DNA from: Nigrospora sphaerica
Taxonomy: Eukaryota; Ascomycota; Sordariomycetes; Amphisphaeriales; Apiosporaceae
Length of the DNA stretch: 64,000 bases
Assembly: GCA_018287875.1 (NCBI GenBank)
Contig: JAGVVL010000021.1
Coordinates: 496,001 to 560,000, forward strand
Direction of reading: 5' to 3'
Shown here: positions 1 to 12,684 of the stretch, piece after piece
Numbering within the stretch: the first letter of the stretch is position 1
Layout: every line of letters starts with the position of its first letter
The notes under the pieces: generated by a model
What the model was told of the DNA's origin: nothing
Databases searched by the model: none
Seen by the model: only the letters and a program-made list of their open reading frames with translations
Made by a program: the position numbers and the translations under genes

Positions 1-3000
1 TGCAGGAGAGCGCAGTCGGCCGCTCTCAAACCATTATACATACCACACACCGTGGGCTCTGCTGTCTAGGGCAAACGATTAGGGCTACTTTCCACTTCGG
101 CGGCTGTTGGTAACAGGAGCTCGAAGATGGTTCATTGATGGCATCTGTCCAGCGTTGACCCCCAAAGACATGGCACGAATCAAGTAACGAAGGGGCTCCA
201 TCACCCATGCGCGCGCCCAACCTAGCGGATGTTGGCTGGTACTACGCCTCAGGCCCCTACGATCCTGCTCTTGTTCGACTTGCGAAGCCAACATGCCTGG
301 ATCGCATACGAGCGGCATTGTTCTGCAAATGCATCAGACATTTGCCAACCAATTCCGTATCTACCATGTTCGGAGGAAAATCGCGCGTGACCGAAGGCTG
401 GGCCAGGAGGAGAGCCTTTGGTTTGCGTGGCCATTCGTCGGGTGCTATGTCGAGCCTTTGCGTAGGCCTTGCTGGCGCGCTGTGCGAGTGCCGTGCGTAG
501 GCATGCATGGAGAAGGCAGAACAGTGCTGGTGTCCGCCTGCTTCCAGGTGCCGCGGGCGTATACTCGTCCCTGGGCGGGGTAGCTATGCTGGTGTAGGGC
601 GGGGCCGACCGGGGCCACAAGATCCATCCCCCAGGTTCTGCTTCGAAGCCCTAGCTTCAACACGACATCGCCCAATGCGTCGTTCGAAAGCGCGCCTGAT
701 CCAACACCAGCCCAGCATGGCCGACGGCGTGGCGCCGGGACTGAATCGTTTCGACCCTGCTACCGGGGATAGCATGGCTTGCGGTACCCGGCCCGCCGCC
801 TACCGCACCGCACGCGAAGGCAAAGAAACACGATCTACTCGCGCCCCGTTCGAAAGGCGACTGAGGGCGCGTTCTGACCGTATAGGGGGCCGCCGATAGT
901 CTGGCCGCTGTCTATGACTTGTCCTTGTGGGGGATGATTGCTGAGTGACTTGCACATGCGCGAACACCGTCTAGGTGAGCTTCCGCCGACGCGGCTTCGC
1001 GGATCCACGCTTTCGTGTTTAGTCCTCCACCTATCGCCGTCAGCTGCCCTTCCCGATACATGCGTCCAGCCCTTCGTGCTGGTTTTCTCTTCGAAGGATG
1101 GGGACCGCATCTCTCCTTGGCCGGCCTCCAGCACGCACCGTGCCCGCCTTGCTGTGTACTTGCCAGATCGCTCTTATGTCCTCGTCATCGAGGATGCGCT
1201 TGCCGCTTGCATGGCTTTACACTAGGTACTTATTCTCGGCAGAGAACCCCTCATGCCTGCCGCCGGTCGGGACTCTGTTTCGTAGGCCTGAGAAAGCAGA
1301 GAGGCGTCACGGTGGTAAAACGAATGTCTTTCGAGATACGCAATGCCGGGTCTCGGGAAAGATACCAGATATGGCCGAGAGGAAGCGGCGAATAGCAGCA
1401 CCGAGCGCGCTCCTCCATGATGCAAGCGCAGTAGTCTCCGCGTGGTCATGGAACGATGGCCGCAGTCGTTGGCCGCCCTCGTGGAGAGGAATGGAATAGG
1501 CCAGCTGGTGGCCACTGTTCGCTGGAAAGCGGGCTGTGACCTGCTTGGGGGACGTGCGGGGCTGTCTCGCACGCGGTACATGAGTCCGGGCGGGCCGCGA
1601 GCCCAGAAAGCACGCGCCGCGAGGCACCGAAAGAAACCGTCCTGGTGTCGGCTCGTGTGTCCGCGCTCTGTCATCTCAAGCGAACCGCGCGGCACGAAAG
1701 GACCCGATGGGTATGCTCGCCTCCGGCGGTCGGCCAACACTACGGCGGCGCCTGGGCCTCATCAGACGCGCAGCCGGCCATCCTGCGAGACGGTTCTCCT
1801 ACGCTGTTCGAGCGGCGAACCCAGCATGCTCATGGTTGCGTACGCTACGGACAGCGTGACGCCACGCGACCGAGGCCCCCTTGTACCGCAAGGTATCGCT
1901 TGAGAGACCCGAGACCTTCGGTATTTTGCCTTGTTCCAATGTACCATACACAAGTCTGACGAACGATGGACGTCCATCCCGCCCTCGACAGCCGAGGTCC
2001 CGAAGCCCCCGCGAACCGAGCTGCGCCCGCCATCCGACGCGCCTTGCCCCGTACCTCGAACCGTGGCAGGCGCACGACGCGAACCGAGCCCACGACCCAC
2101 GAAGTAAACCAGCAAGAGGAAGAACGGCGTAGGCGCACGAAGCTTTCCGCTCCCGGGGCGCGGGACGGCCCGTGGCTCGGCCTACCATACGACGCGCGGG
2201 CTCGATCGCCGTGGCGGGGTAGGCCTGCATCGAGCCGGCGGCCATGCTGGGTCCAGCACACCCTTCCCCGAGTCCTGGTCCGAACCCTCCCCCGAGGGGC
2301 TAGGCTTCGACCTGCTGTCTTGCTGTCTTGGTGACGCCGCCCACGCCAGCATGGCCGAAAGGGGCGGAGGACTCCAGTACGACCTGGGCTGTGGTTCGCG
2401 TGCGCTGGCCTGCTCGGCCACGCGGGACATCGCAGCCTGGTGAGACATGCCTTCGGCAGGCGGGTGGGTTACCATCGTCTAGCAGCGAAAGACAGCCGAT
2501 GAGTTCACAAGGAGAGGACTACCAAGCAGAAGACCACGTCGAGCCTATCTAGTGCACCGTGTCTCTGTCCGTCCGGTATCGCCCTAGCCCACATCCGCCG
2601 TTCTCCGTATCCACTCGACAACCAGGGCCTGCTATGAAACCGTGCTCTTACGACTTTTTTCTCCCCGTTCGGATACGCATGTTCAGGAACGTGAGCTATT
2701 CCTATGGGAACGTCTGGCCGATGAGGTCCCTGGCTGAAGGTGGCGCGTTCAGGGACGGTAGGAAGAGGACAATATGGACATAGGGCCGGACACAGGGGTT
2801 GGCCGGACGTTGCAACACGTTGTGGATGCCTTCCGTCAGGAGACGGGCTTTGGCTAGCTGTCTCGCCCGGTTCTGGTAGCCCGAGCCTGTCCGTTCTTTA
2901 GCATCTTCTGGCTCGCTTTGCGCTTTGTCTCGTTTGCTCGCTGAGGTTGGGGCATCTGGTAGAGCACGCTGTACTGTTGGCTGTAGGACAGAAGCGAACA

Positions 3001-3515
3001 GCAACCAGCAATGACCACGCAGTATCTAAAGGAGATGAGTCCATTGGCGCACTGAGCGCTCGAAAAGATCTCACGTAATCCGACTCCGTCCGCCTCGTCT
3101 CTCATCCTATGTGGTCGTCAAGGATAGCAAGAAACTCCGTCACCGTGGTTCCATACTCTTCAGCAAGCCTGTAGCAGAACAAGAGCCCATGTGCCTTGGC
3201 CAATGCTGCATCAGTAGGTAGAAGCCGATAGATTTGCTTTGCTAAATACCTCCTACTACGTCCAGGTAGCACCTCATTGCGCCGCCAGCCCATTCAAACT
3301 TGAGAAGCATGTCAGCCATGCACCCATTAATTTCTCGTGACACTAGTCATCACCAATCAAACCCTCGTGCCTCTCAATAATACATTCCAATGGTATTGTT
3401 AAACCCACCCTAACACCTAAGGATCCCTTGCAAAGAGTTAGCAACATATAGGTACAACGATTATGTTCAGAAGCTTGAGAAATGTATCACAAGCTCACCT
3501 ACTACTGATTGAAGC
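1..3515. other. no recognisable gene
   Basis: Open frames here are short, overlap on both strands and lack recognisable motifs, codon bias or plausible exon chains. The stretch to about 3.0 kb is GC-rich, and the composition becomes more AT-rich after about 3.3 kb. A 63-codon minus-strand frame with a true ATG (3102-3293) is the only frame near the following gene that looks slightly protein-like, and I cannot assign it. Confidence 0.5.
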
Positions 3516-4392
3516 TCAGAAACCACCGAGATGATCTTGATAAGGCGTATTCTGAGTCGCATCTGGTTGATTCGTCATACCGTACAGGGAGGGGTATTGA
3601 TGATTGGCAGGCCACTGCGTTTCTGCATCATCCTTGATGAGCACCTGCCCGTAAGGGGAATGAATATCGAAGGGTACTGCCCCTGTTGAGTGTCGGATAG
3701 GTAGTGAGCAGGTATATGGGGGATGGCTTCCGTTGGAGGCATCGCTGAGCTCCTTAGCCCCTCTCAGTAGTTCTTCCAGATTTTTTTGTTGCCTTCGAAC
3801 GGTGTTTCTCAGCTCGGTGTTCTCATTCGTGAGACTCTTTCTCTCAATCTCGATCTCTGCCAGGTCGTATTCAAGATGGCTGCTGATCACCTTTTGCATC
3901 TCGTGACTATCTGTCAGTTGCCGGTGTTCCCAAAGCAGTGCTTCGCGTTCTCCAGAGAGTGCCTCGTGCTCCTTTTGGATCTCCTTGTTCTGCCTTTTCA
4001 ATTCCTCGTTGGCCTCCAAGACTAGATCTTTGCTCTTCTTCAAGGCCTCGATTTTCAACTTTGCTGCATTCGGATCTTCGTCCTCAGATACTGCGGACTC
4101 CAGCTCATCCGTCGTCCAATGAACGAAACGGAGTTCAGGGACTGATTGCTTGACGAGATCGCCTCGATACGAGCAGATTTTCCCTTTTTTTACGCATTGG
4201 TCACAGGGGGTTTGCTTCGAACACTGGAACTTTGTCAGCGCTAGTTAAAGTCGAAGCACTCGATGCTATGGAACACACCTGGACTCTGGCTCTCGCACAC
4301 GGTCCGCACCTGACACGCATTTTTTTCGAGGTCTCGATCTTACCCGGCTTACCCGGCCGCTGCTTTATATCCTGCTGATCGTGGGGTGGCAT
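3516..4392 (-). CDS. Zn2Cys6 protein with coiled coil (2 exons)
   Basis: Predicted fungal Zn(II)2Cys6 DNA-binding regulator of 273 aa, acting in the nucleus. Exon 1 is 4392-4279, a 55-nt intron (GTGTGT...TTCCAG) spans 4278-4224, and exon 2 is 4223-3516. The intron splits the zinc cluster. Only the spliced product shows all six cysteines: C29-x2-C32-x6-C39-x5-C45-x2-C48-x6-C55. An acidic linker follows, then a Glu/Lys/Leu-rich coiled coil of roughly 80 residues (about 93-175), the usual dimerisation element after such clusters, then a Pro/Gln/Asn-rich tail. There is no Fungal_trans middle domain, so it is short for the class. The neighbours give no pathway clue. The DNA-binding class is secure, the target genes unknown. 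The donor is not the commonest type, but the restored cluster makes the junction convincing. Confidence 0.85.
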
Positions 4393-5235
4393 CTTAACGT
4401 TGGCTAGTATGAAACCAAAGGATACTTATCAGAGTGTATAAGTATGAAGACGAGAGAAGAAGAAAGATGCGGATGGGAGAAGAGTGGCCCGTCGTTGACT
4501 TGATACGAGAGCAGCCAAAGGGTTACTTATTCTCCTTCTTAGGTTTATCCTACAGCCCTCCACACTTTTTCCTTACTTTCTGATTTTCGATAAGACAGGA
4601 CCAACAGACCAATAGTTGATTGCAGGGGTGCCTGTTGTTGTCAGACGGTGGCAGGTTTATTTCGAAAAGGTGTCTGAACCTCGAAACTATGGGCCGGGGC
4701 CAGCGTGCAAGCAACGTACCTGATCTAAATTTGGTGATGTACTGATGCTACGGCAATGAACCAGTCTTGCTGAGGAGAGAAAACTGAGCTGGGATTCATG
4801 GTAAGCTATAATGGCATGGGTTGATCAGAGATACCCGGATGGAAATTAAGTCCAGCCGGACGGACCTGCCGAAGTGGCTGTCTTGCATGGCGCATACTGT
4901 AATCTGACAGAAGCTACGTGGGCCCGTGCACCGCTTGGCGGCTGCTGACAGCTCCTTACAGGCTTCAGCTGATACCCCACGCGCCTCTTCAGGAAGGTTC
5001 GCTCGGGTTTAGTCACGGCGTACTGTAATCACCTGATTCCCCATATTTGATAGCGCTCTCCCTAGCATCGATTGGTTGAACAAATTGTGGCAGTACCTTG
5101 CGCTGAGCGGAATAACAGCCGAAGCGATGAGACAAGGACTCCAACACCCTGACCCTCCTTGGTTTGATTGGATAAATCTACATAAACGATGCAGAAGCGC
5201 CGGGTCAGCGATCCTTGGACGTTACACTCTGCCAA
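4393..5235. other. intergenic, upstream of Zn2Cys6 gene
   Basis: No coding frame with recognisable content. It includes AT-rich sequence with TATA-like motifs within about 60 bases of the ATG of the minus-strand Zn2Cys6 gene, consistent with its promoter. Confidence 0.5.
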
Positions 5236-5240
5236 TCACA

Positions 5241-5781
5241 TGTTACGACCCCAAGAACCCAATTCAAGAAAAGTGGCTAAAGCCCCACTCCAGTCGCCAG
5301 CGAACCTTCACCAGCCACGAGAGGGATTAGGACGAAGGGACAATGGGAAAGATTCCCTTGGACCCAAGAAAACATTCCCTACGCAGGAAAGCACTCCCTG
5401 GAAAGGAAAGAAGCCTCCTCTTTGGGGCGAACTGAAAGTCACGTGATGGATCTTGGGATCTCGCGAGATCCGCGAGATCCAAAGCATCAGTGAGGGAATG
5501 ACTTGGTAAATAAGTCAGAAGGATTTCCTAGTCAGACAGTCCTTACCTCAGTGATCAATCTAAGCGTCTATCTCACCTATAGATGGGCTAACGCCTAACG
5601 ACCGATTGTGAAGATCAGTTACACGCATCCGCACCATCGTCAATCAGTTACTCAGTCAACACCCTTGTTGTCAACCAGGACCAGTGTTCATGACAGTAGG
5701 CTGCACTTGCCTATCGATGCTCTCTAGCTTGATTAGTACAAACCCTACGTATCACAGTACTTAGGTATAGCCTTCGTTATA
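5241..5781. mobile_element. putative solo LTR of a retrotransposon with TSD
   Basis: The element starts TGTTACGA and ends TCGTTATA, a degenerate match to the expected inverted end TCGTAACA. It is flanked on both sides by the same 5 bases, TCACA (5236-5240 and 5782-5786), as expected for LTR-retrotransposon integration. The length, 541 bp, fits fungal LTRs. It contains a strong palindrome, GATCTCGCGAGATC, near 5457-5470. No gag-pol sequence or second LTR is seen nearby, so it looks like a solo LTR left by recombination. The exact 3' end rests on the target-site duplication. Confidence 0.6.
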
Positions 5782-5786
5782 TCACA

Positions 5787-7882
5787 GTGTTTTTATTATG
5801 TTCGCATGCAAACAACGCGCAGCGAGCCATCTAAGAAGATCCGTTTGGTCCATTTCGGGTGGAACCTCCTGCAATTCCGGTGTCCTCTTCTTCCTCTTCT
5901 CCTTCCTCCTCTGTGTTGTTCAAGTTCTGTCCCGCATCCCAAGCCACAAAGGCGTCACCACGGACCAATTTTACGAATCCCATTGCTTTCTGTGTCCGGT
6001 TTAGAATTACAGATCAAAGAGAGGGTTGTTTTGGTGATACCAACTTGTTGGTATTACTGATCAGATGACCACTTGAGGTGCTTGGTGCCTGGTGGAAGCC
6101 TGTTGGGCTACGCCTGGGAGTGACTTGAGACGTATTTATACCTGCAGTAGCCAAAGCTGCCCTTGGGAAGATGTAATCTGTATGGGAATATGTATGTATA
6201 ACCTAGGACGAGAAAATGGGAAGTTGGATGACTGGAATTCTTGCGATCTCCGGCCAGTGGGGAGTTACTGTCCAGCAGAATGTTATTTATAACGGCTCGA
6301 TCCCACAGTAAGCACCTCATTCAGGGCCTGAATATGATCACATACTGTGTTTGATGTAGCAATGTAAAAAGGAAGCCTGTATTTCTACCCGATGCAGCTA
6401 TAGGCACGCCCTCAAACGCCGTCCAGAGGCCAAGAGCCAGGTTGTGTTGCATCGGAGACAACGGCTGGATGCAGGATTCAGCACCCGCAGCATCTGAGTC
6501 CTCGGTGAGACACGGTTACAAAGCTAAATATGCAAGAGGCCCTGGCCACCGTGAACATTTGCAGAGGGCTTCCAAGCGGTGCATGTACTGCTTATGGAGA
6601 GAGCTGCTGGATAAGCAATTTTGCGCAAGATTCATCTTCACCATGCGTATGCTGGGAAGAAAAGTTCTGACTAGCTGGGTTTCTTCAACACTGTTTGAGC
6701 TGGCATGATTGGTATTGTTATGGCTGTTGTATTGACAACGATCTCGAAGACACGCCTGCTATTGATGGGCTGGTTGCTGCGGATGGCAGAGATTCCTTAA
6801 CAGCTGAATGATGAGACGCAATGATTTTCGGTGACTGAGGCTAATGGTCCATACGTCCAGGCCCTCTTATGGCAATGTTGCTTGGGTGGATGGAAAATAT
6901 TCCCGAGCTCAAAAATTTCCCCTATCTTTGGGAACGGCACCTCCGAATGCCTTGCTCCTCGTCTAAAGCTCCCTTCAGACGACCCTACTCTTGAATTGTT
7001 GCCCTGCACACCCTCGTAAAGTTGCCTTGCAAAATCCCCACCCACTCCAAAATTGCCTCGCGCTTGGGAAAGCTTTTCTTTTTGGCCTGGGGTATTGGTG
7101 CCGAACGCCCGATGACGCAGAAAGCTCTTCTCCACTTATGAGACCGTCGTAGGTCGTGGTGGCTCCCTCTGTCAATCCACGAATCAACCCACCAGTAAGT
7201 GGCCGTCCTGTTCCTGCCACGAAGCCTCTAGTAGAGGCACCAGTCAGCCAGTCAGCCAGTCAAACCTTCAACTAGGGTAGCAGGAACAGCGGCCGCTTTT
7301 CCAGGCACTATCAGACCTCCAGTCCCCGGCAGCGCCGCTGTGCATGATTACACAGAGCCCATAGCATGCACGCAGCAAGAAAGTATTCAGCAGGGATCAT
7401 TCCTACCTTGAGGATCCAGCAGACAGCAGTGCAAGGGAAATGTTCTTCCACCGTCGTCCTTCAACAGCTCAATACACGTAGGTTCACGCGTCGTGGTTTG
7501 TATCGAGCTTACTAGCCATCCTCAGCAAAGCGCCGTAGAGATGTTGTTTATCTTGGGGTGGACGCCTCCCTGAGGCGCGGATTCGTGGCTGATCACATCC
7601 TTGGAGCCTTGGTCACGCAACCCCGCTCTCATTAGCTCAGCAAAACCCAAGGCCTCCCCACGCATTAGTACCCAATTTTCTCCCAATCCGTAGCACATGG
7701 CACAACGCCCCAGGGCCGCGGTCCTGAGAGGCATCCCCCGCTTTCTACCTCTGGTCAATTTCTGCGACTCACATCGCGAATGAAGTCTGAGACCAACCAC
7801 ACTGATGGCTCTTCCACGCGACACAGCTTTTCATGTGTGCCCAACGTTCAGATAACCCTCATCAACAACTGTTTATCGTCGC
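5787..7882. other. intergenic, small palindromes and short repeats
   Basis: No credible gene. An 18-bp perfect palindrome built from ATACCAAC and its inverse is near 6038-6055. A short 8-bp direct repeat (CAGTCAGC, about three copies) lies near 7235-7262, beside a CCTCTAGTAGAGG palindrome. Open frames are short and not protein-like. Confidence 0.45.
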
Positions 7883-8306
7883 ATGTTGTCGCCGACCGGC
7901 CGAGTCACCCTGAGCTCCAGCCATTCTCCCCTCACGATCCAACGACGAAACCGCTTCGGTCGCAGCGGCATCGACCTCTTCTCCCAATACACCGCGTATC
8001 GAGGTCGCCTTCTGATGGTTCGTTTGTCTTCTGCCGTGGTATGCGTGGCCGCTGACCTGTTTGCAGCCAGAAATCGAGAACTTCGAGCCGAGCGATAATT
8101 ACTTCGACGACGCGAGAAACGCTTACCAACTGTTGCTGCATGGAGCAGGTCAGACCGTTTATTGGGAAAAAGGGCCTGTCGAAGTCTACGATACGAGGCA
8201 GGACCCCGCGACGCGCGTGATTACACACAATGGAGGCGGGAAGATCAAGCTCACCGAAGGTTTTGCTTTGAGGATTTTCCATGGGCGGTGCAAAGAAGTC
8301 ATCTAG
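7883..8306 (+). CDS. hypothetical protein, 124 aa (2 exons)
   Basis: Not recognised. Two stop-free, coding-biased stretches join in frame: 7883-8017 and 8067-8306, separated by a 49-nt intron (GTTCGT...GCTGAC...TTTGCAG). Exon 1 has mostly C- or G-ending codons and a basic stretch. Exon 2 is acidic and aromatic, with segments such as EIENFEPSDNYFDDA and GQTVYWEKGPVEVYD. No signal peptide, membrane segment or known motif is visible. It is convergent with the gene ending at 8350, only 43 bases apart. The start is the first ATG of the exon-1 frame, and an upstream exon cannot be excluded. A minus-strand frame (7932-8327) overlaps it but has poorer codon bias. Confidence 0.45.
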
Positions 8307-8349
8307 AGCGGGCCGTCCGGTCGACATCTGACCACAATGTTGAATTCAT

Positions 8350-9617
8350 CTACTTCCCACTAAACAGTTGGTTGTATATCAGTGTTCCTTCATAGACCCC
8401 AAGCAACAGGCTCAGCTTGACTTTGACGTCGAGCTGTGATGATACCGTCGCCCATACACAAAGTGTCGTATCTCGACATGCCGCCCCTTCCTTCTGGAAG
8501 AGAGAGGTCGAATTGATCGCCTTTCCAATCGGGACGCCGAAAACAGACAAAATGGAGTCTCGCTTGCACCGTCGCAGAAGTGTGTTTCGGCCCGGCGTGA
8601 GGCTTGACCCATCGCGGAAGTAAAAATATCGCCCTTGCTCGTTGACGACCAGAAACTTGTCAAACAAGTCACGAACATAGCCTGGCGCCTTCTCGTCGTC
8701 CACCTCGATCTCCATGACGCACCCGATCTCGTCTCGCCTTTGTTTGGCAAAGAACATCTTGACACCAGGCGCGCATAACGAGGTGGAGCCTGATGCGGGA
8801 TACCTAATAATGGCATCGGGTAAGTTTGTTCCCGTAAAGAGGCGTATGGCCTCTGGTTTGAAGGAGAAGGTTCCTGGCGCCGGTTCGTAGCCTGGGATGC
8901 ATCCGGAGTCGTCCAGAACCAAATCTATCGACACGCTTCGTCTGCCGGAGACGCATTCCGTCTCTTCATTACCCACTGAAGCTTCCCGGCTGGAAAAATC
9001 TGGAGACGGACAACGAGTGGGCCCATTTTCGTGCGCAGAGCCATCATCATGGACTGAGTCATCGTCGTGGACAGAGCCATTTTCGTGGACAGAGCCATCT
9101 TCCTGTATAGAGCCATCCTCGTGGGCATGGTCATTTTCGCCATTGGTGATGCCTGGAAATTCTATTAGTGGGTTTCGTCAGAGAGACGTAGGTACGTACG
9201 ACGTCTTTTGGCTGCCGACTTCATCATATCATCTCCGATTCTCCTCTTGTACAGTCCGTTTAGTTGACCGCGGAGTTCGGGCCCGATTGCAGCAACCACG
9301 CGTTCTGCCAACGATGAACGAACTTCGCTCGGCTGAGTATCGAGGTCATCAAAGAGTCTTTTGCAATCCGCCTTGCCATCAAACTTATGTTCGGTTCTTG
9401 TAACATGTTTGGCGATGAAGAGCGTGCACCAAGCCACGAAGCCACCTTTCTGATAGAATATGCTCTCAGTAGAGCTGTCCCGGGACTCACTGCTCTTCTG
9501 CAACTCGTCCCATGACCTCTTCAGAGAATGTGGCCCACGTTGCAGGATTTTGCAGTTGCTGAGGGACTTGACAATCAGTTCAGCTGTATCCGATTTTCGC
9601 CGTGCATCCCCTTCCAT
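8350..9617 (-). CDS. hypothetical protein with acidic tandem repeat (2 exons)
   Basis: Protein of about 406 aa of unknown function. Exon 1 is 9617-9200, a 47-nt intron (GTACGT...CTGAC...TTCCAG) spans 9199-9153, and exon 2 is 9152-8350. The start ATG (ACAATGG) was chosen over the non-ATG extension upstream. The N-terminal part is basic and helical and ends in a KRRR-type cluster just before the intron, which could act as nuclear localisation. Exon 2 opens with six copies of an acidic hexapeptide of the type HEDGSV. A folded-looking C-terminal region of about 220 residues follows, without a motif I know. The repeat can be seen as protein only after splicing, because the intron lies directly before it. 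Repeat number may vary among strains (inference). Confidence 0.65.
9019..9126 (-). repeat. 18-bp in-frame tandem repeat, 6 units
   Basis: Six diverged 18-bp units within exon 2 of the minus-strand gene, each coding an acidic hexapeptide resembling VHEDGS. Length is an exact multiple of three, so copy-number change would keep frame. Confidence 0.85.
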
Positions 9618-10657
9618 TGTAATCCGTACGAGCTGTACCAGCAAACAAGTGTGGGCAGTTGGTTGTGTTGGGGACCTGTAGAAGAAAGCTGACAGATAAA
9701 TGGGGAGGAGATATGGTTGCCAGATAGATGGTTGAGGGGCGGGGAAGGGAGGGGGTCGTGGAGGGAATAATCGTGGAAGGATGGTTGTGAAGGGAATAGT
9801 TGCGAAGGGAATAATTGCGGAGGAAATAGTTGCAAAGGAGAGGGGAAACGGATATTATTGCTGGGAGAGTGATTGGGCGTTTCTAATTTAGTCTTAAGCG
9901 CTCTGGAGATCTTTTCTATTCTGGTATGACTTGTCTCATCATGCGCTAGTCGCGACAGGGGCGGGCCCTACGCTGACCAACTTCCCACCACTTCTGGGCG
10001 TAACTTGAGCTTACAAGGGGGGTCACGCATGCTCCACATCCTTGCTGGCGTCCGCTATCGTATCAAGGCCTGGTTTAATGGCCGGATAAGATGAGCGACT
10101 CAACGTCATGACCTGTGACGAGCCGTTCCCGGATATACGAGAAACCTGTTCAACGAGTACGAACCCGTCTGTCACATCGGTTATCCCGGTGTGGCTCTAC
10201 GGCAGATGCCTTGCCACCTCCCGCACCCTCGTGATTTCTACACGCAAACAACCTGGAAGTATAGTGTCGCCGCCAGAGTTTTGATTCAGTACCAAAGCAA
10301 ATTTTATACTTGATTAGTAACGTATCTAATGTGAATGAAGGCGCTTGTCCGTTATTTTACTTTGGGGGAAAACATCACCATGTAAAACACCAAATCACAC
10401 CTGGTTCTCCTGATACGGCATCCTTTGTGAAGGATGACAAGGGTTGGCCATCTTTGGGATGCAAAGCAAGTCCCTTTATCACCTTCATCAAACAGGACCC
10501 GTCCATTCTGATCAGATCCAAGCCACGTCACGGGAATTACCAGGCTGACAAGGGCGGACTCTGAAGCTTTCAAGGCGCCTGACCGAAGTTGAACAAGCAT
10601 CCCTGACCATGCCACCGGCCCTGGCACTAGCTTCAAGATCTCTGGAGTCTTCGGCCA
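9618..10657. other. intergenic, includes 15-bp minisatellite
   Basis: No gene recognised. About five imperfect units of a 15-bp repeat of the type GAAGGGAATAGTTGC lie at roughly 9760-9833, in the 5' flank of the minus-strand gene. The frames at 10310-10636 lack coding character. Confidence 0.5.
9760..9833. repeat. 15-bp minisatellite
   Basis: Tandem units of the form GAAGGGAATAGTTGC. Three adjacent copies (9789-9833) are nearly identical and two to the left are degraded. It sits about 140-220 bases upstream of the start codon at 9617, so it is promoter or 5' UTR sequence. Confidence 0.75.
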
Positions 10658-12684
10658 TCAGCCCCTCCGCGTCAACTTGGGACTGGGCGTACGTACCATT
10701 TCTTCTTTCATGGCTTCTTTGAAACAGCTGACAAGATCTTGAGGAAAATCCAACTCATTTGCGACAAAGGAAGGGCCAAATTGCTGCCTGAGGTTGGCCC
10801 CTTGAGCTCTGATCAATCCATCCAGAGCAAGTGGTCCTCTGGGCCACCCATCGAAATCGAGTTTTCTTGTGTCTTCGACAATCCTAGCCAGCTTGGCATA
10901 AGCGGCGATATCTGGAAAACACTGCTGAAACGAATGGTGAATGAAGTCCAACTCCGCTGTCCAATCTATTAGGTCAAAAAGGCCATCTTGAGTGTCGTCA
11001 TGAATGCCGATATTCTGGTGAAGGCAATCGTCTCGTCTCATGCCTTCCAGGTCAGCCATGGCCGTGGCTGTGACCAGTGACCGGTCAGCTGTTAGCCCCT
11101 GCTGTGGAAGGCAGTCGCGAGCAAGGTCTGATTGAGTAGGCTGCGCGCTTGGCCATGTGCACGCGGTCCCCGCTGTGTCCGTGTTGAACAAAGGCAGTGA
11201 CTGTGAGAAATGGCGTGTTGTGTCGAATTGTCGGTTCATGTTGTGATCCTTTCCCACTAAAAGTTCCTTCTCAGAGGACATCCTTTCTTGAGTAATGGCA
11301 CGCTGTTCATGGTTGGTATGCGATACTGGCAGAATGTCTTGATTAGCAAGGAAGCCTCTTGCCGTCATCCGTCCAGAATGTGATCTTTCATCAAAACAAG
11401 TCGGAGGGGGTCTTGGAGACCGGCAATGGGCAATATCCCGAGCGTTAGGCAAGCCTCGCATGGAATCGATTGGCGATTGCACTGAAAAGGAATGACCAAG
11501 ATTGGCGGCCGTACTATGTGCGGAAGACTCTTCGCTCCCTGATCTCACCTGGAGGCGCTCAGGAGCAAGCAGGGCAGTACCACATGGTCTAGGCTCAGAC
11601 GTGATGAGGCCGTTCTGAGAAGCCATCTCCAAAGCCCAAGATTGCGATTGAAACCGATCGTCAGACAGGCTAGTCCCTAGAGACTTGTTGACAATATCGA
11701 GTCTGTGCAGGCGGTCAATAGCTATTCGCTCCCCCACTGACGCCAACCACTTACGGAAAGCCACTATAAGCTGTTAGAAACGGAAGGGAAAGCGAGATTG
11801 GTGGCACTCGTGAAATAGAGTCTTTGATGGGATCGATGCAGTTGACAAGGTGGCACCGGAGGTTTTTGCTCTCTGGAGACTCGTAGATCGTTCGGTATGC
11901 ACTCATAGAGAGCCCAGCTGGGCTACTTAGTAATAGCAACACGGAATACCAAGTGTGACGTACACAGCAGCAAGGTCTCCCATGCAAGGTCGGACAGTCT
12001 TTCATCCTCGATGCCAGTGATGGTCTCTGCAAGCCACACAGATGTGTTCCGAAGCCGTTTGAGATATACGTCCGACTGCTGGCCGCGCAAGTATGTTCGG
12101 AAGTGCCTGTTGACAGATGAGACGTCTTGTCCTAGTTGCAAAGAACAGACCGCAAGACAGCCGCATAACAAAGATCCAAACGAATGCAACCGATGCGACA
12201 GGTTTTCGGCAGTTCCAAACGGGGGACCGAGACCACAGAACGAGGCGAGTATGTTCCTGGGATCACTAATTTGCTGGTTACGCTGAGAATATGATTCTTC
12301 CATGCCAATTGCGGGTCGAAAATGCTGTACAAGGCTGCGTATCACCTGGACCATCTCCTGTGGTTTGGAGACACCGAGTTCGGTCCTTTGGGCTTCCCAC
12401 TCGGCTTTGCTCTTAGGTATCTTTGACAGCAAAGACGTCAAAGACTCTGGAAAGGTATTATGGTCCTGCAAACTGAACGTAAGTTGGCCTGGTTCGTTTG
12501 TATTAGTTGGCTGTTGCCATGCATGGTGTGCTTGAATGTCACGAATGCCTGCGAGTATCTCTGGTTCTGCCCCCAGAGCTTTCACTTGTCGCATCAGAAT
12601 GTCAATTTGTTTCAGCAACAAAGGCATGTTGCCCGAATCATGACTGGAGGCTTTCTGCCGTTTGCGGCTGGTTGTTGGTGGCAT
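10658..12684 (-). CDS. hypothetical protein, 2-3 exons
   Basis: Large coding-biased gene of unknown function, 608 or 647 aa. Exon 1 is 12684-11964, starting MPPTTSRKRQK with a basic, NLS-like N-terminus. It ends at a GTACGT donor at 11963. The last exon runs from about 11770/11763 to 10658. Between them, 11917-11808 is strongly coding-biased in one frame. It joins by a 46-nt intron (GTACGT...CCCAG) upstream and a short 37-nt intron (11807-11771) downstream, all in phase. A simpler model with a single 200-nt intron also keeps frame. No domain is recognised: exon 1 is helical with Leu-rich segments, and the last exon has a low-complexity Ser/Arg/His-rich middle and an acidic C-terminal third. 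Its size and basic start suggest a nuclear protein, but that is inference. Confidence 0.6.

Noticed and set aside
1222..2261. Overlapping frames of 138-172 codons
   Set aside because: Present on both strands and in several frames at once, Arg/Pro-rich, as expected from GC-rich non-coding DNA.
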